Shown piece by piece: positions 23,775 through 33,261 of a stretch of 64,000 bases of DNA. Position 1 is the stretch's first letter, and each line of letters begins with the position of its first letter. The translations under genes and the position numbers were made by a program. Under the pieces are notes generated by a model. The model searched no databases, was not told the origin of the DNA, and saw nothing but the letters and a program-made list of their open reading frames with translations. The DNA comes from Paractinoplanes rishiriensis (GTDB lineage: Bacteria; Actinomycetota; Actinomycetes; Mycobacteriales; Micromonosporaceae): positions 1 to 64,000 of the forward strand of contig NZ_BOMV01000097.1 of NCBI RefSeq assembly GCF_016862375.1, read 5' to 3'.

Positions 23775-25451
23775 ATGACTTCCCGCTTCTCCGGCGGCAC
23801 GTCGCGCCGGACCTTCCTGGAGCTGGTCGGCCTCGGTGCCGTAGCGGCCGCCGCCGGACCGATCCTGGCCGGTTGCAGCTCCAAGCCGACCTCCTCCGGC
23901 ACGGCTCAGAACCTCGACAAGGTCGCCGGGGTGCTGCCCACGCACAAGGACCTGTCGCTGAGCATCAAGGCCGACGTCATCGGTACCCGCCCCGTGCCGG
24001 ACGGTTACACCAAGTACCCGACCTCGCTGGTCGACGCGATCACCGAGAAGCCGGGCACCAGCGGGCAGGAGATCCGGGCGATGACGCCGGCGTGGGGCCC
24101 GGCCCCGCCCGGGATCGGTAAGAGCGCGTACATCGACGCCGTCAACGCCGACCTGGGCACCCCGGTGAACTTCACCATCCAGGACGGCAACACGTATGCC
24201 GACAAGCTGAACGCGATGTTCGGCGCGCGCGACGTGCCGGACCTGCTGTGCGTGCCGAGCTGGGAGGTCGAGAAGATCCCGAGGTTCGCCGACGCCACCA
24301 AGGTGCTGTTCACCGACCTCACCGATTACCTCAAGGGTGACGCGGTCGCCAAGTACCCGATGCTCGCCTCGTTCCCGACCGGGTCGTGGCGCAACTCGGT
24401 CTGGAACGAGCGGCTGTACGCCGTGCCGAACCCGACCGACGGTCCGTTCCCGTGGGCGCTGTTCACCCGCAAGGACCTGCTCGACAAGAAGGGCCTGACC
24501 GTCCCGAAGAGCCTGGACGAGCTGCTCGCCATGGGCAAGGAGGTCACCGACCCCAAGAACAAGGTGTGGGCGTTCAGCGACATCTTCGCCATGGTGCAGA
24601 TGTTCCACAAGGTGCCCGGTTCCAAGGGCGGCTGGCGTCTGAACGCCAGCGGTGCTCCCGAGTTCAAGTACGAGACCCCGGAGTACAAGGCCGCGCTCGA
24701 GGTGATGTCCAAGGTCTACAAGGACGGCCTGATCCACCCGGACATCGTCGCCAGCAAGGGCGCCGACGCCAGCCAGCTGTTCGCCCGCAACGGCGCCATC
24801 ATCTTCCACCAGGCCGGTGTCGGTTTCTGGCAGGGCGCGCAGGCCGAGCACCAGAAGGTCAACAAGGAGCTGAACATCCAGCCCGTGCCGATCTTCGCGG
24901 TCGGTGGCGGCAACCCGCTGGTGTGGGGTGACGACGAGCCGATCTCTTACACCTTCATCAAGGCCGGCCTGCCCAAGGAGCGGGTCGAGGAGCTGCTGCG
25001 CATCGTCAACTGGTGCTCGGCGCCGCTCGGCTCCCAGGAGGCTCAGCTGCGCGACTACGGCGTGGCGGGCAAGCACCACACCGCGACCCCGGGCGGCCCG
25101 ACCAAGACCGACCTGGCCTTCAAGGAGATTGCGAACCAGTACTTCTTCATCAGCGGCCGCAACCCCACGATCGGGCCCTTCCCGGACACCCCGAACTACG
25201 TGAACGACCTGCTGGCCTACTCCAACGAGATGGTGAAGAACCTGGAGAAGGACCCGTGGGACGGGCTCAAGCTGGAGATGCCCGCCAAGTACAAGGCCAA
25301 CGCGGTGCCCACCGAGGAGAAGTTCACCGACGTGCTGCGCGGCCGCCGGCCGCTGACCGACGTCGACGCCATCGTGACCGAGTGGAAGGCCAACGGCGGC
25401 GACGAGGCCCGTGCGCTGCTGGCCAAGGCACTTACCGAGGCCGGTAAGTGA
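23775..25451 (+). CDS. Oligosaccharide-binding lipoprotein of ABC importer 1
   Basis: This 558-residue family 1 solute-binding protein begins with a twin-arginine lipoprotein signal: SRRTFLELVGLGAVAAAAGP, then ILAGC as lipobox. Mature features include DVPDLLCVPSWEVEKIP, YAVPNPTDGPFPWALFTRKD and NGAIIFHQAGVGFWQGAQAE. Its length is well above the usual 420-450 residues and matches the LplA/YtcQ-like group of polysaccharide-oligomer binders. The ATG follows GGGAG. The two permeases and a ROK regulator follow with overlapping stops and starts. The sugar is probably a plant cell-wall oligomer, given the surrounding lyases and glycosidases; that is inference. Confidence 0.88.
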   Translation: MTSRFSGGTSRRTFLELVGLGAVAAAAGPILAGCSSKPTSSGTAQNLDKVAGVLPTHKDLSLSIKADVIGTRPVPDGYTKYPTSLVDAITEKPGTSGQEIRAMTPAWGPAPPGIGKSAYIDAVNADLGTPVNFTIQDGNTYADKLNAMFGARDVPDLLCVPSWEVEKIPRFADATKVLFTDLTDYLKGDAVAKYPMLASFPTGSWRNSVWNERLYAVPNPTDGPFPWALFTRKDLLDKKGLTVPKSLDELLAMGKEVTDPKNKVWAFSDIFAMVQMFHKVPGSKGGWRLNASGAPEFKYETPEYKAALEVMSKVYKDGLIHPDIVASKGADASQLFARNGAIIFHQAGVGFWQGAQAEHQKVNKELNIQPVPIFAVGGGNPLVWGDDEPISYTFIKAGLPKERVEELLRIVNWCSAPLGSQEAQLRDYGVAGKHHTATPGGPTKTDLAFKEIANQYFFISGRNPTIGPFPDTPNYVNDLLAYSNEMVKNLEKDPWDGLKLEMPAKYKANAVPTEEKFTDVLRGRRPLTDVDAIVTEWKANGGDEARALLAKALTEAGK

Positions 25452-26458
25452 GTAGCACCCAGGAAACCGCTGTAGCCGAGCGCGGCTCTGCCGCGCCGGC
25501 TCGGCCGGTGCCCCGGGAGCGGCGCAAGCGTGTGCCGTTCAAGGATCGTCTCCGGCGGGACTGGCAGATGCTGGCCATGGTCGCGCCCGGGTTCGTGATC
25601 CTGCTGGTGTTCAGCTATGTGCCGATTCTGGGCAATGTGATCGCGTTCCAGGATTACAACCCGTACGCCGGCAGCAATCCGTTGCAGGCGTTCCTGAGCA
25701 GTGAGTGGATCGGGTTCGGCCAGTTCCAGTTGCTGTTCGAGGACCCGGCGTTCTGGGACGCGTTCCGCAACACGCTGACGATCACCCTGTTCCAGCTGGT
25801 GTTCTTCTTCCCGCTGCCGATCGTGCTGGCGATCATGCTGCACAACCTGATCTCCGGCCGGGTGCGTGGCTTCATCCAGACCGTGGTCTACCTGCCGCAC
25901 TTCTTCAGCTGGGTGCTGGTGATCACGTTCTTCGTGCAGATGCTCGGCGGCGCCGGGCTGCTCGCGCAGAGCATGCGGGATCTCGGGATGCAGCCGTGGA
26001 ACATCATGACCAACCCGGACACGTTCATCATCCTGGTCACCGCCGAGGCGGTGTGGAAGGACATCGGGTGGGGCACGATCGTGTTCCTGGCTGCGCTCTC
26101 CGCCATCGACCAGAACCTGTACGAGGCGGCCGCCGCCGACGGTGCGGGCCGGTGGCGACGGTTGTGGCACATCACACTGCCCGGCCTGCGCCCGGTCATC
26201 ATCCTGCTGCTCATCCTGCGGCTCGGTGATGCGCTCTCGGTCGGCTTCGAGCAGTTCATCCTGCAACGCGAGGCGGTCGGCCGGCAGGCGTCCGAGGTGC
26301 TGGACACCTTCGTCTACTACTTCTCCATCGCTACCGGCAACTACGGCTACGGCGCCGCCGCCGGTCTGTTCAAGGCCGCGGTCGGGCTCTGCCTGATCCT
26401 CATCGCCAACAAGGTGGCGCACGCGATGGGCGAACGAGGGATCTACTCAAAATCATGA
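25448..26458 (+). CDS. ABC importer 1 permease (LplB-like)
   Basis: This 336-residue binding-protein-dependent permease has about six membrane helices (MLAMVAPGFVILLVFSYVPI, TLFQLVFFFPLPIVLAIMLH and later segments). The conserved EAA loop reads LYEAAAADGAGRWRRLWHIT, ending LPGLRP, which docks the ATPase. The GTG start overlaps the binding-protein stop as GTGA. It is LplB/UgpA-like and works with the next gene as a heterodimer. No ATPase gene is in the operon, so a shared MsiK-type ATPase is expected. Confidence 0.9.
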   Translation: MSSTQETAVAERGSAAPARPVPRERRKRVPFKDRLRRDWQMLAMVAPGFVILLVFSYVPILGNVIAFQDYNPYAGSNPLQAFLSSEWIGFGQFQLLFEDPAFWDAFRNTLTITLFQLVFFFPLPIVLAIMLHNLISGRVRGFIQTVVYLPHFFSWVLVITFFVQMLGGAGLLAQSMRDLGMQPWNIMTNPDTFIILVTAEAVWKDIGWGTIVFLAALSAIDQNLYEAAAADGAGRWRRLWHITLPGLRPVIILLLILRLGDALSVGFEQFILQREAVGRQASEVLDTFVYYFSIATGNYGYGAAAGLFKAAVGLCLILIANKVAHAMGERGIYSKS

Positions 26459-27378
26459 CCGTTACCATCGCCCCCACGCCGCGCAAGCGCCGCAACCAGC
26501 GGTCGTCCTGGGAAGAGCAGCCCACCCGGATCGGCAGCACCCTCAAGGGGATCGTGCTCACGCTGCTGGCGCTCAGCGTGCTCTTCCCGCTGTGGGTAAT
26601 CCTGATCACGAGCCTCTCGTCCCGCGAGATGCTCGCCGACGCCGGCGGCTTCGTGGTCATTCCGCGGGGGATCGACTTCTCGGCGTACGAGACCATCTTC
26701 GCCGGTGGAGCGGTCACCCGGGCGCTGTGGATCAGCACCATGGTCACGGTCATCGGCACGACGGTGGCGCTCACCGTCACCGTGCTGGCGGCGTACGGCC
26801 TGTCCCGGCCGCAGACCCTCGGCAACCGCTGGCTTCTCGCGTACTTTCTCCTGCCGTTCTTGATCTATCCGCCGCTCGTGCCCAAGTACCTGGTGGTCAC
26901 CGGGCTCGGTCTCAAGAACACCATCTGGGCGCTGATCCTCCCGTCCGCGATCAGCGTGTTCAACCTGGTCGTCATCCGCGGCTTCTTCCAGAGCATCCCG
27001 CAGGAGCTGCTGGACAGCGCCAAGATCGACGGAGCCGGTGAGTTCCGCATCCTGTGGCGCATCGTGCTGCCGCTGTCCAAGGCCGTGGTCGCGGTGATCG
27101 GCCTGTTCTACGCGGTCGGTTACTGGAACGTCTGGTTCGACGCGCTGCTGTTCATCGACCGCAACGACCTGTACCCGATCCAGCGCGTGCTGCAGAGTTA
27201 CCTGCTGGCCGGGCAGGCACCGAACACGTCCGGCGGCAGCGTCGGCAACACCATGCCGCCGAGCGAGGCGATCAAGATGGCGGTCGTGATCCTCACGGTC
27301 CTGCCGATCGTGGCGGTGTACCCCTTCATCCAGCGGCACTTCATCAAGGGTGTGCTGATCGGCGCGGTGAAGGGCTGA
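26455..27378 (+). CDS. ABC importer 1 permease (LplC-like)
   Basis: This 307-residue permease has membrane helices at GIVLTLLALSVLFPLWVILI, ALWISTMVTVIGTTVALTVT and AVVAVIGLFYAVGYWNVWFD. The EAA loop is ELLDSAKIDGAGEFRILWRI, followed by VLPLSKA. It ends PFIQRHFIKGVLIGAVKG, the characteristic C-terminus of LplC/YtcP-type inner permeases. It overlaps both neighbours by one to four bases: ATG within the previous stop, and its own stop shares a base with the ROK start. It forms the channel with the LplB-like subunit. Confidence 0.9.
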   Translation: MTVTIAPTPRKRRNQRSSWEEQPTRIGSTLKGIVLTLLALSVLFPLWVILITSLSSREMLADAGGFVVIPRGIDFSAYETIFAGGAVTRALWISTMVTVIGTTVALTVTVLAAYGLSRPQTLGNRWLLAYFLLPFLIYPPLVPKYLVVTGLGLKNTIWALILPSAISVFNLVVIRGFFQSIPQELLDSAKIDGAGEFRILWRIVLPLSKAVVAVIGLFYAVGYWNVWFDALLFIDRNDLYPIQRVLQSYLLAGQAPNTSGGSVGNTMPPSEAIKMAVVILTVLPIVAVYPFIQRHFIKGVLIGAVKG

Positions 27379-28616
27379 TGAGCCGTCTCGGCGAGTATCC
27401 CGCCCGGAACGGCCCGCCGCCCGAGCGGGCCACCACCGCGGACGTACGAGCGGCCAACCTGGGTGTCGTGCTGCGCCACGTGCGCGGCGCGGCACCCTGC
27501 TCCCGGGCCGACATCGTCGCCTCCACCGGTCTCAACAAGGCCACCGTCTCCAGCCTCGTCACCGAGCTGATCCGGCGCGGGCTGCTGCGCGAGACCACCT
27601 CGGTGGGCGGGCGCATCGGGCGGCCGGTGACCATGCTGGTTCCGGACGGGCAGGTGTACGCGACCGTCGGCATCGCGGTGGGGGCCGACCAGCTCACCGC
27701 GGTGGCGGTCGACCTGTCCGGTGTGGTCCTGCTGTCCTGGCGCCGATCCTTCGCCGAGTACGCGCAGTCGACCGGCCGCGCGGTCGCGGTGATCACGGCG
27801 CTCGCCCAGCGGGTGGCGTCCGCGGTCGGGAACCGGGGACGCCAGGTGCTCGGCCTGACCGTCGGCGTTCCCGGCCTCATCGACCCGGACGGCACCATCC
27901 TGCGCTCGCCCGGGCTGGGCTGGCACGACATCGACCTGCGCGGCCGGCTGGAGACCGCACTGCGCAAGCCCGGATACCCGATCACCGTGGAGAACGAGGC
28001 CAACCTCGCGGTGCTGGCCGAACAGCGCTACGGCCCGTACGCCGAGGTGGCGAACCTGGTCTATCTGACCGGCGGCACCGGGATCGACGCGAGTGTGGTC
28101 GTCGACGGCCGGCCGTTGCGGGGCAGCCGCGGCTACGGCCCGCAGATCGCGCACCTGCCGCTGACCGAGGACGGCCCCGACTGCGAGTGCGGCCGGCGCG
28201 GGTGCCTGGAGGCGGTGGCCGGCGTGCCGGCCCTGATCCGGCGGGCGCTACCGGTCGCGAACGAGGACCTCAGCCGGGCCGACCTGCTGCCGTACGCGCA
28301 GGAGATCCTCCGCCGCGCGGAGGCCAAGGACGTCGCCACGCTGGACGCGCTGGACGAGACCGGGCGCTGGCTCGGTGGCGGCGTCTCGCTGCTGGCCCAC
28401 CTGGCCGACCCCGAGCTGATCATCATGGGTGGACACTTCGCGCCGCTGACGCCCTGGCTGTCGCCCGCGATACAGACCGGCCTGGCGGAAAGCGCCGGCC
28501 CGGTGCCGGTCGGCGGCTGCCGCATCGCCCCGGCCACCCTCGGCACCGAGTCGGCCGCGCTCGGCGCCGCCGCCCGGGTTTTCGACCACCTCGAGTCGGG
28601 ACGTCTGCCAGCCTGA
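27378..28616 (+). CDS. ROK-family transcriptional regulator
   Basis: This 412-residue protein has an N-terminal winged helix (NLGVVLRHVRGAAPCSRADI, then TGLNKATVSSLVTELIRRGL) and a C-terminal ROK domain with the zinc cluster CECGRRGCLEA. Sugar-kinase residues have drifted. The kinase motif EN-D-AN is ENEANLAVLAE here, so the catalytic Asp is replaced by Glu, and the GEIGH-type His motif reads GPQIAHL. This fits a pure sugar-sensing repressor such as NagC/XylR-type proteins. Its ATG shares a base with the permease stop (TGATG), so it is co-translated with the importer it probably controls. Confidence 0.88.
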   Translation: MSRLGEYPARNGPPPERATTADVRAANLGVVLRHVRGAAPCSRADIVASTGLNKATVSSLVTELIRRGLLRETTSVGGRIGRPVTMLVPDGQVYATVGIAVGADQLTAVAVDLSGVVLLSWRRSFAEYAQSTGRAVAVITALAQRVASAVGNRGRQVLGLTVGVPGLIDPDGTILRSPGLGWHDIDLRGRLETALRKPGYPITVENEANLAVLAEQRYGPYAEVANLVYLTGGTGIDASVVVDGRPLRGSRGYGPQIAHLPLTEDGPDCECGRRGCLEAVAGVPALIRRALPVANEDLSRADLLPYAQEILRRAEAKDVATLDALDETGRWLGGGVSLLAHLADPELIIMGGHFAPLTPWLSPAIQTGLAESAGPVPVGGCRIAPATLGTESAALGAAARVFDHLESGRLPA

Positions 28617-28635
28617 CCGATGCCAGCCTGACCGA
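28606..28635. repeat. 15-bp tandem duplication at the ROK gene end
   Basis: TGCCAGCCTGACCGA occurs twice in tandem (28606-28620 and 28621-28635). The first copy contains the stop codon of the ROK gene, so the duplication leaves the protein unchanged. Confidence 0.7.
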
Positions 28636-28690
28636 TCATTGACTAGTATCGATGCCCCGGGATCACCTCGGACGGCATGGAGGTACGGCA

Positions 28691-30070
28691 ATGAGTCGAC
28701 GTCGCTGGGCCGCCACCGCGGCCAGCCTGCTGGCCGCCGGGGCACTCGTCCTCGCCAACCCGCTGGCGCCGGAGGCGGCCGCGGAGGATTCCTCGCTGTT
28801 CGTCTATCGCGTGGCCGCGGCATCCCCGGCCGCCGCGCAGCGGCTGTTCACCGACGGCTACGACGTCCTGGAGAACCGCACGGGCAACGACCTGTTCGTT
28901 CTCGGTGACGCCGCGACCGCGGCGCGGCTGCGGGCCGCGGGCTTCCGGCCGATCGTGAGCGAGAAGCTCGCCGCCATGGGCGGCGCGGCGCCGTCGACCC
29001 GACTGGTGCCGGACGCGGCGGCGCCCACGGTGGCGGCCATCGACGAGACGTACTTCGGCGGTTACCGCACCGTCCGGGCGCAGCACGCGCACCTCGACCA
29101 GGTGGCGGCCGATCACCCCGACCTGGCCACCGTGGTCGACTACGGCGACTCGTATCTCAAGACGCGCAACGCCGCCACCGGCTACGACCTGAAGGCGATC
29201 TGCCTGACCAAGCGGGCGAGCGGGGACTGTGCCCTGACGCCGGACGCGCCCAAGCCGCGGTTCCTGTTCATGACGCAGATCCACGCCCGCGAGATCGTCA
29301 CCGGCGACATCGCCTGGCGGTTCATCGACCACCTGGCCACCGGCTACGGCAGCGACGCGGCGGTAACCGCGCTGCTGGACAGCACCGAGGTGTGGGTGGT
29401 GCCGATCGCGAACCCGGACGGGGTCGACGTCGTTCAGCAGGGCGGCACCCGGCCCTACCTGCAGCGGAAAAACCTGAACACGAGCGCGGGCGGCAACTGC
29501 GCCAACCCGCCGACGTCGTCCAACCAGGGCGGCGTGGACCTCAACCGCAACTCCGGCACGCACTGGAACACCGCCGGCACCTCGTCCAACCCGTGCGCGC
29601 AGACCTATCCCGGCGCGCGGGCCGACAGCGAACCGGAGACGGTCGCCATCGAGCGCCTGTTCCGCCAGTTGTTCGCCGACCAGCGTGGACCGGCCGACAC
29701 CGACGCGGCGCCGGTCACCACCCGGGGCGCGATGATCACCATGCACTCGTACGCGGGCATGAATCTCTATCCGTGGGGCTGGTCGACCCGCAACTCACCG
29801 AACGAGGCCGGCCTCCAGGCGATCGCGCAGCGGATGAGCACCCTCAACGGCTACCGGAACGGGCAGCCGGGAGACATTCTCTACAACGCCGCGGGCGGCA
29901 CCGACGACTGGACGTACGGCGAACTCGGCATCGCCAGCTTCACCATCGAGGCCGCGAGCTGCAACAGCTTCACGCCCGCGTATTCCTGCACCACCCAGGA
30001 CTTCAACCGCAACCTGCCGGTCCTGATGTATGTGGCGGGCATCGCCGGCGCTCCGTACCGCACCTCATGA
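28691..30070 (+). CDS. Secreted M14 zinc carboxypeptidase
   Basis: This 459-residue protein has a signal peptide (RRRWAATAASLLAAGALVLA), a propeptide-like part with TGNDLFVLGDAATAARLRAA, and an M14 peptidase domain. FLFMTQIHAREIVTGD supplies the zinc ligands His and Glu, TEVWVVPIANPDG and GGVDLNRNSGTHWN give the substrate-binding Asn-Arg motif, ITMHSYAGMNLYPWGW gives the third zinc His, and ASFTIEAAS the catalytic Glu. It should remove C-terminal residues from peptides outside the cell. The ATG follows GGAGGT. It is a single gene between the ROK regulator and a beta-propeller protein. Confidence 0.92.
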   Translation: MSRRRWAATAASLLAAGALVLANPLAPEAAAEDSSLFVYRVAAASPAAAQRLFTDGYDVLENRTGNDLFVLGDAATAARLRAAGFRPIVSEKLAAMGGAAPSTRLVPDAAAPTVAAIDETYFGGYRTVRAQHAHLDQVAADHPDLATVVDYGDSYLKTRNAATGYDLKAICLTKRASGDCALTPDAPKPRFLFMTQIHAREIVTGDIAWRFIDHLATGYGSDAAVTALLDSTEVWVVPIANPDGVDVVQQGGTRPYLQRKNLNTSAGGNCANPPTSSNQGGVDLNRNSGTHWNTAGTSSNPCAQTYPGARADSEPETVAIERLFRQLFADQRGPADTDAAPVTTRGAMITMHSYAGMNLYPWGWSTRNSPNEAGLQAIAQRMSTLNGYRNGQPGDILYNAAGGTDDWTYGELGIASFTIEAASCNSFTPAYSCTTQDFNRNLPVLMYVAGIAGAPYRTS

Positions 30071-30143
30071 GAAAAGTCGTGGTGAACGAAACCGGGAGGC
30101 GTGATGACTAACTGGTGATGGTCCGACCACAAAGGAGATCACC

Positions 30144-31424
30144 ATGCGTCAGCTCACGTTCGGTGCGGTTGTCCTCATCGGCATTGTCGGTGCCGCGGCC
30201 GGGCCGGTGCGGGCCGCACCGGCTCACGCCGGCCCGGCTACCGATCGGGTCAGCGTGTCCAGCGCCGGCCGGCAGGCCAACGGCATGAGCGCCGAACAGG
30301 CGATCAGCGCCGACGGCCGGTACATCGCGTTCGAGTCGGACGCGTCCGACCTGGTGGCCGGCGACACCAACCGGTCCACCGACGTCTTCGTCCAGGACCG
30401 GAGGACCGGCCGCACCAGCCGGGTCAGCGTCGCCAACAACGGCGGCCGAGGTTCCGGTGGCGGATACCCGGCGATCAGCGCCGACGGTCGCTTTGTCGCC
30501 TTCGTGTCATATTCCGCGGAGCTGGTTCCGGGCGACACCAACGGGGTGGCCGACATATTCGTCCACGACCGCCGGGCCGGCAACACCAGCCGGGTCAGCG
30601 CGGGCAACGCGATCAGCTTTTACCCGGACATCAGCGCCGACGGCCGCTACGTCACCTTCCTGTCGGACGCCTCCGATCTGGTCCCGGGCGACACCAACGA
30701 CATGACGGACGTCTTCGTCCGGGACCGGCGCACCGGCACCACCCGCCGGCTCAACGTCTCGGCCACCGGCTCGCAGGCCGACAACATCAGCTCCAGCGCG
30801 GCGATCAGCGCCGACGGCCGCCGGGTCACCTTCGCCTCCGCCGCGTCCAACCTGGTGCCGGACGACACCAACGGGATCGAGGACGTCTTCGTCCGCGACC
30901 TGGGTGCCGCCGCACCCACCCGGATCAGCGTCTCCAGCGCCGGCGCCCAGGCCAACGCGTGGGCGGCGGCACCCACGATCAGCGCGAACGGCCGGTACGT
31001 CACCTTCTCCTCGACCGCCACGAACTTGACGCCCGGCCACGACGACCAGACCTGGGACGTGTTCGTCCGCGACCTTCGCACCGGCACCACCACCTGGGTC
31101 AGCACCTCCGACAGCACCTCGGGCGACAGCATCTTCTCGGTGATCAGCGCGGACGGCCGCTACGTCGCGTTCATGTCGAACGCGGCAAACCTGGTCACCG
31201 GCGACACCAACGGCGTCGACGACGTGTTCGTCCGCGACCTGCGGGCCGGCGTCACCAGGCGGGTGAGCGTCTCCCGCACCGGCGTCCAGTCGAATGGCGA
31301 AAGCCGCCTGCCGCAGATCAGCGCCGACGGCCGCTCCATCACCTTTTGCTCGTACGCGTCCAACCTGGTCACCGGTGACACGAACGGCGTGGCGGACGTG
31401 TTCGTGCACCGCAATGCCGGCTAA
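30144..31424 (+). CDS. Secreted seven-repeat beta-propeller protein (TolB-like)
   Basis: This 426-residue protein has a signal peptide (LTFGAVVLIGIVGAAAGPVR) and seven repeats with the core ISADGRYVAFxSxASxLVxGDTNGxxDVFVxDRxTGxT. Sampled cores are AISADGRYIAF, AISADGRFVAF, DISADGRYVTF, AISADGRRVTF, TISANGRYVTF, VISADGRYVAF and QISADGRSITF. Seven copies fit a seven-bladed PD40/TolB-like propeller. The DTNGxxD elements may bind calcium, which is inference. AAAGGAGAT precedes the ATG. Its stop is six bases from the convergent cytochrome oxidase stop. The biological role is unknown; surface binding is likely. Confidence 0.83.
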   Translation: MRQLTFGAVVLIGIVGAAAGPVRAAPAHAGPATDRVSVSSAGRQANGMSAEQAISADGRYIAFESDASDLVAGDTNRSTDVFVQDRRTGRTSRVSVANNGGRGSGGGYPAISADGRFVAFVSYSAELVPGDTNGVADIFVHDRRAGNTSRVSAGNAISFYPDISADGRYVTFLSDASDLVPGDTNDMTDVFVRDRRTGTTRRLNVSATGSQADNISSSAAISADGRRVTFASAASNLVPDDTNGIEDVFVRDLGAAAPTRISVSSAGAQANAWAAAPTISANGRYVTFSSTATNLTPGHDDQTWDVFVRDLRTGTTTWVSTSDSTSGDSIFSVISADGRYVAFMSNAANLVTGDTNGVDDVFVRDLRAGVTRRVSVSRTGVQSNGESRLPQISADGRSITFCSYASNLVTGDTNGVADVFVHRNAG

Positions 31425-31430
31425 CCGGCG

Positions 31431-33182
31431 TCACCGGTCGTCGGAGCGGTCCTCCTGGTAGGAGGCGCCGCCGGTGGATTCGGCAGTCAGGGGGCGGGCG
31501 CCGCCCTCTGGCGGTCCGGCTTCCGACTGTCCACCCGCGGCCAGATGCGGGAACTTGGCGTCGAAGGCCGGGCGCTCGGAGCGGATGCGGGGCATGCGGT
31601 CGAAGTTGCGCAGCGGCGGCGGGCTGGAGGTGGCCCACTCCAGCGAGTTGCCGTGACCCCAGGGGTCGTCGACGGTGACCAACTGTCCGTATCGGTACGA
31701 CTTCCAGACGTTGTAGAGGAAGGGCAGCGTCGAGGCGCCGAGGATGAAGGAGCCGATGGTGGACACCGAATTGAGTACGGTGAAACCGTCCCCGGGCAGG
31801 TAGTCGGCGTAGCGGCGGGGCATGCCCTCGGCGCCCAGCCAGTGCTGCACCAGGAATGTGGTGTGGAAGCCGATGAAGGTCAACCAGAAATGCAGCTTGC
31901 CGAGGCGGTCGTCGAGCATCCGGCCGAACATCTTGGGGAACCAGAAATAGATGCCGGCGAACACTGCGAACACGATGGTGCCGAACAGGACGTAATGGAA
32001 GTGGGCGACCACGAAGTAGCTGTCGTGGACGTGGAAGTCCACCGGGGGCGAAGCGAGCAGGACGCCGGTGAGCCCGCCGAGCAGGAAGGTCACCAGGAAG
32101 CCGAGCGCGAACATCATCGGCGTCTCGAAGCTGATCTGGCCGCGCCACATAGTGCCGATCCAGACGAAGAACTTCATGCCGGTGGGCACCGCGATCAGAT
32201 AGCTCAGGAAGCTGAAGAACGGCAGCAGCACCTGGCCGGTGGCGAACATGTGGTGCGCCCACACGCTCATCGACAGCATGGCGATCAGCAAGGTGGCGGC
32301 GACCAGGCCCTTGTAGCCGAACAGCGGCTTGCGGCTGAAGACCGGAATGACCTCGGTGATGATGCCGAAGAACGGCAGCGCCACGACGTAGACCTCGGGA
32401 TGGCCGAAGAACCAGAACAGGTGCTGCCACAGCATCGGGCCGTTGGTGGCCGGGTCGAACACGTGCGCGCCGAGGATCCGGTCGGCGGCGAGGGCGAACA
32501 GCGTGGCGGCCAGGAACGGGAAGACCAGGATGACCAGGAGGCTGGTGACCAGGATGTTCCACGTCATGATCGGCATCCGGAACATGGTCATGCCGGGCGC
32601 GCGCAGGGTCAGGATCGTGGTGATCATGTTGACCCCGCCGAGGATGGTGCCCAGACCGGACAGCGCCAGCCCGACCACCCACATGTTGCCGCCGACGCCG
32701 GGGGAGTTGACGCTGTCGCTCAGCGGCGTATATCCGGTCCAGCCGAAGTCCGCGGCGCCGCTCGGCGTGAAGAACGCCGCGATCGCGATGATGCCGCCGA
32801 ACAGATAGAGCCAGTACGCGAACGAATTGAGTCGCGGGAACGCCACATCCGGCGCGCCGATCTGGATGGGCACCACGAAGTTGGCGAACGCGAACACGAT
32901 CGGCGTCGCGAAGAACAGCAACATGATCGTGCCGTGCATGGTGAACATCTGGTTGTACTGCTCGGGCGAGAGCATCTGCATGCCCGGCCGCGCGAGCTCG
33001 GCGCGCATGAGCAGCGCCATCAGGCCACCGACCATGAAGAACGCGAAAGCCGTGGTCATATACATGATCCCGATTTGCTTCGCATCGGTGGTGCGCAGTG
33101 TTCGCGCCAGCGCGGAGCCTCTCACCTGGCGCCTTACCGGCCAGGGACGGGCGACGACGGGTTTCGGCTCGACGGCGGTCAT
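31431..33182 (-). CDS. ctaD: Cytochrome c oxidase subunit I
   Basis: This 583-residue heme-copper oxidase subunit has twelve expected membrane helices. MFTMHGTIMLLFF provides a low-spin heme His, WFFGHPEVYVVALP the CuB His and cross-linked Tyr, MSVWAHHMF two more CuB His, and VVAHFHYVLFG the His pair for the hemes. All catalytic residues are present. It would reduce oxygen to water with proton pumping as part of an aa3-type oxidase. No subunit II, III or assembly gene is adjacent; the neighbours are a propeller protein and a PucR-type regulator. It may be a second, stand-alone copy, which is inference. The start ATG follows GGGGGC. Confidence 0.93.
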   Translation of the reverse strand: MTAVEPKPVVARPWPVRRQVRGSALARTLRTTDAKQIGIMYMTTAFAFFMVGGLMALLMRAELARPGMQMLSPEQYNQMFTMHGTIMLLFFATPIVFAFANFVVPIQIGAPDVAFPRLNSFAYWLYLFGGIIAIAAFFTPSGAADFGWTGYTPLSDSVNSPGVGGNMWVVGLALSGLGTILGGVNMITTILTLRAPGMTMFRMPIMTWNILVTSLLVILVFPFLAATLFALAADRILGAHVFDPATNGPMLWQHLFWFFGHPEVYVVALPFFGIITEVIPVFSRKPLFGYKGLVAATLLIAMLSMSVWAHHMFATGQVLLPFFSFLSYLIAVPTGMKFFVWIGTMWRGQISFETPMMFALGFLVTFLLGGLTGVLLASPPVDFHVHDSYFVVAHFHYVLFGTIVFAVFAGIYFWFPKMFGRMLDDRLGKLHFWLTFIGFHTTFLVQHWLGAEGMPRRYADYLPGDGFTVLNSVSTIGSFILGASTLPFLYNVWKSYRYGQLVTVDDPWGHGNSLEWATSSPPPLRNFDRMPRIRSERPAFDAKFPHLAAGGQSEAGPPEGGARPLTAESTGGASYQEDRSDDR

Positions 33183-33261
33183 GGCAGCCCCCGGGGGGTG
33201 ACGGGAAAACCGGGCCGGCCTTGACGCTACGCCGACCGACGCCGCCCCGCAGCCCTCGCGG

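Noticed and set aside
30112..30145. TGGTGAT and ATCACCA repeat around the ribosome site of the propeller gene
   Set aside because: Arms are only seven bases with a long loop that leaves the ribosome site unpaired; likely chance.
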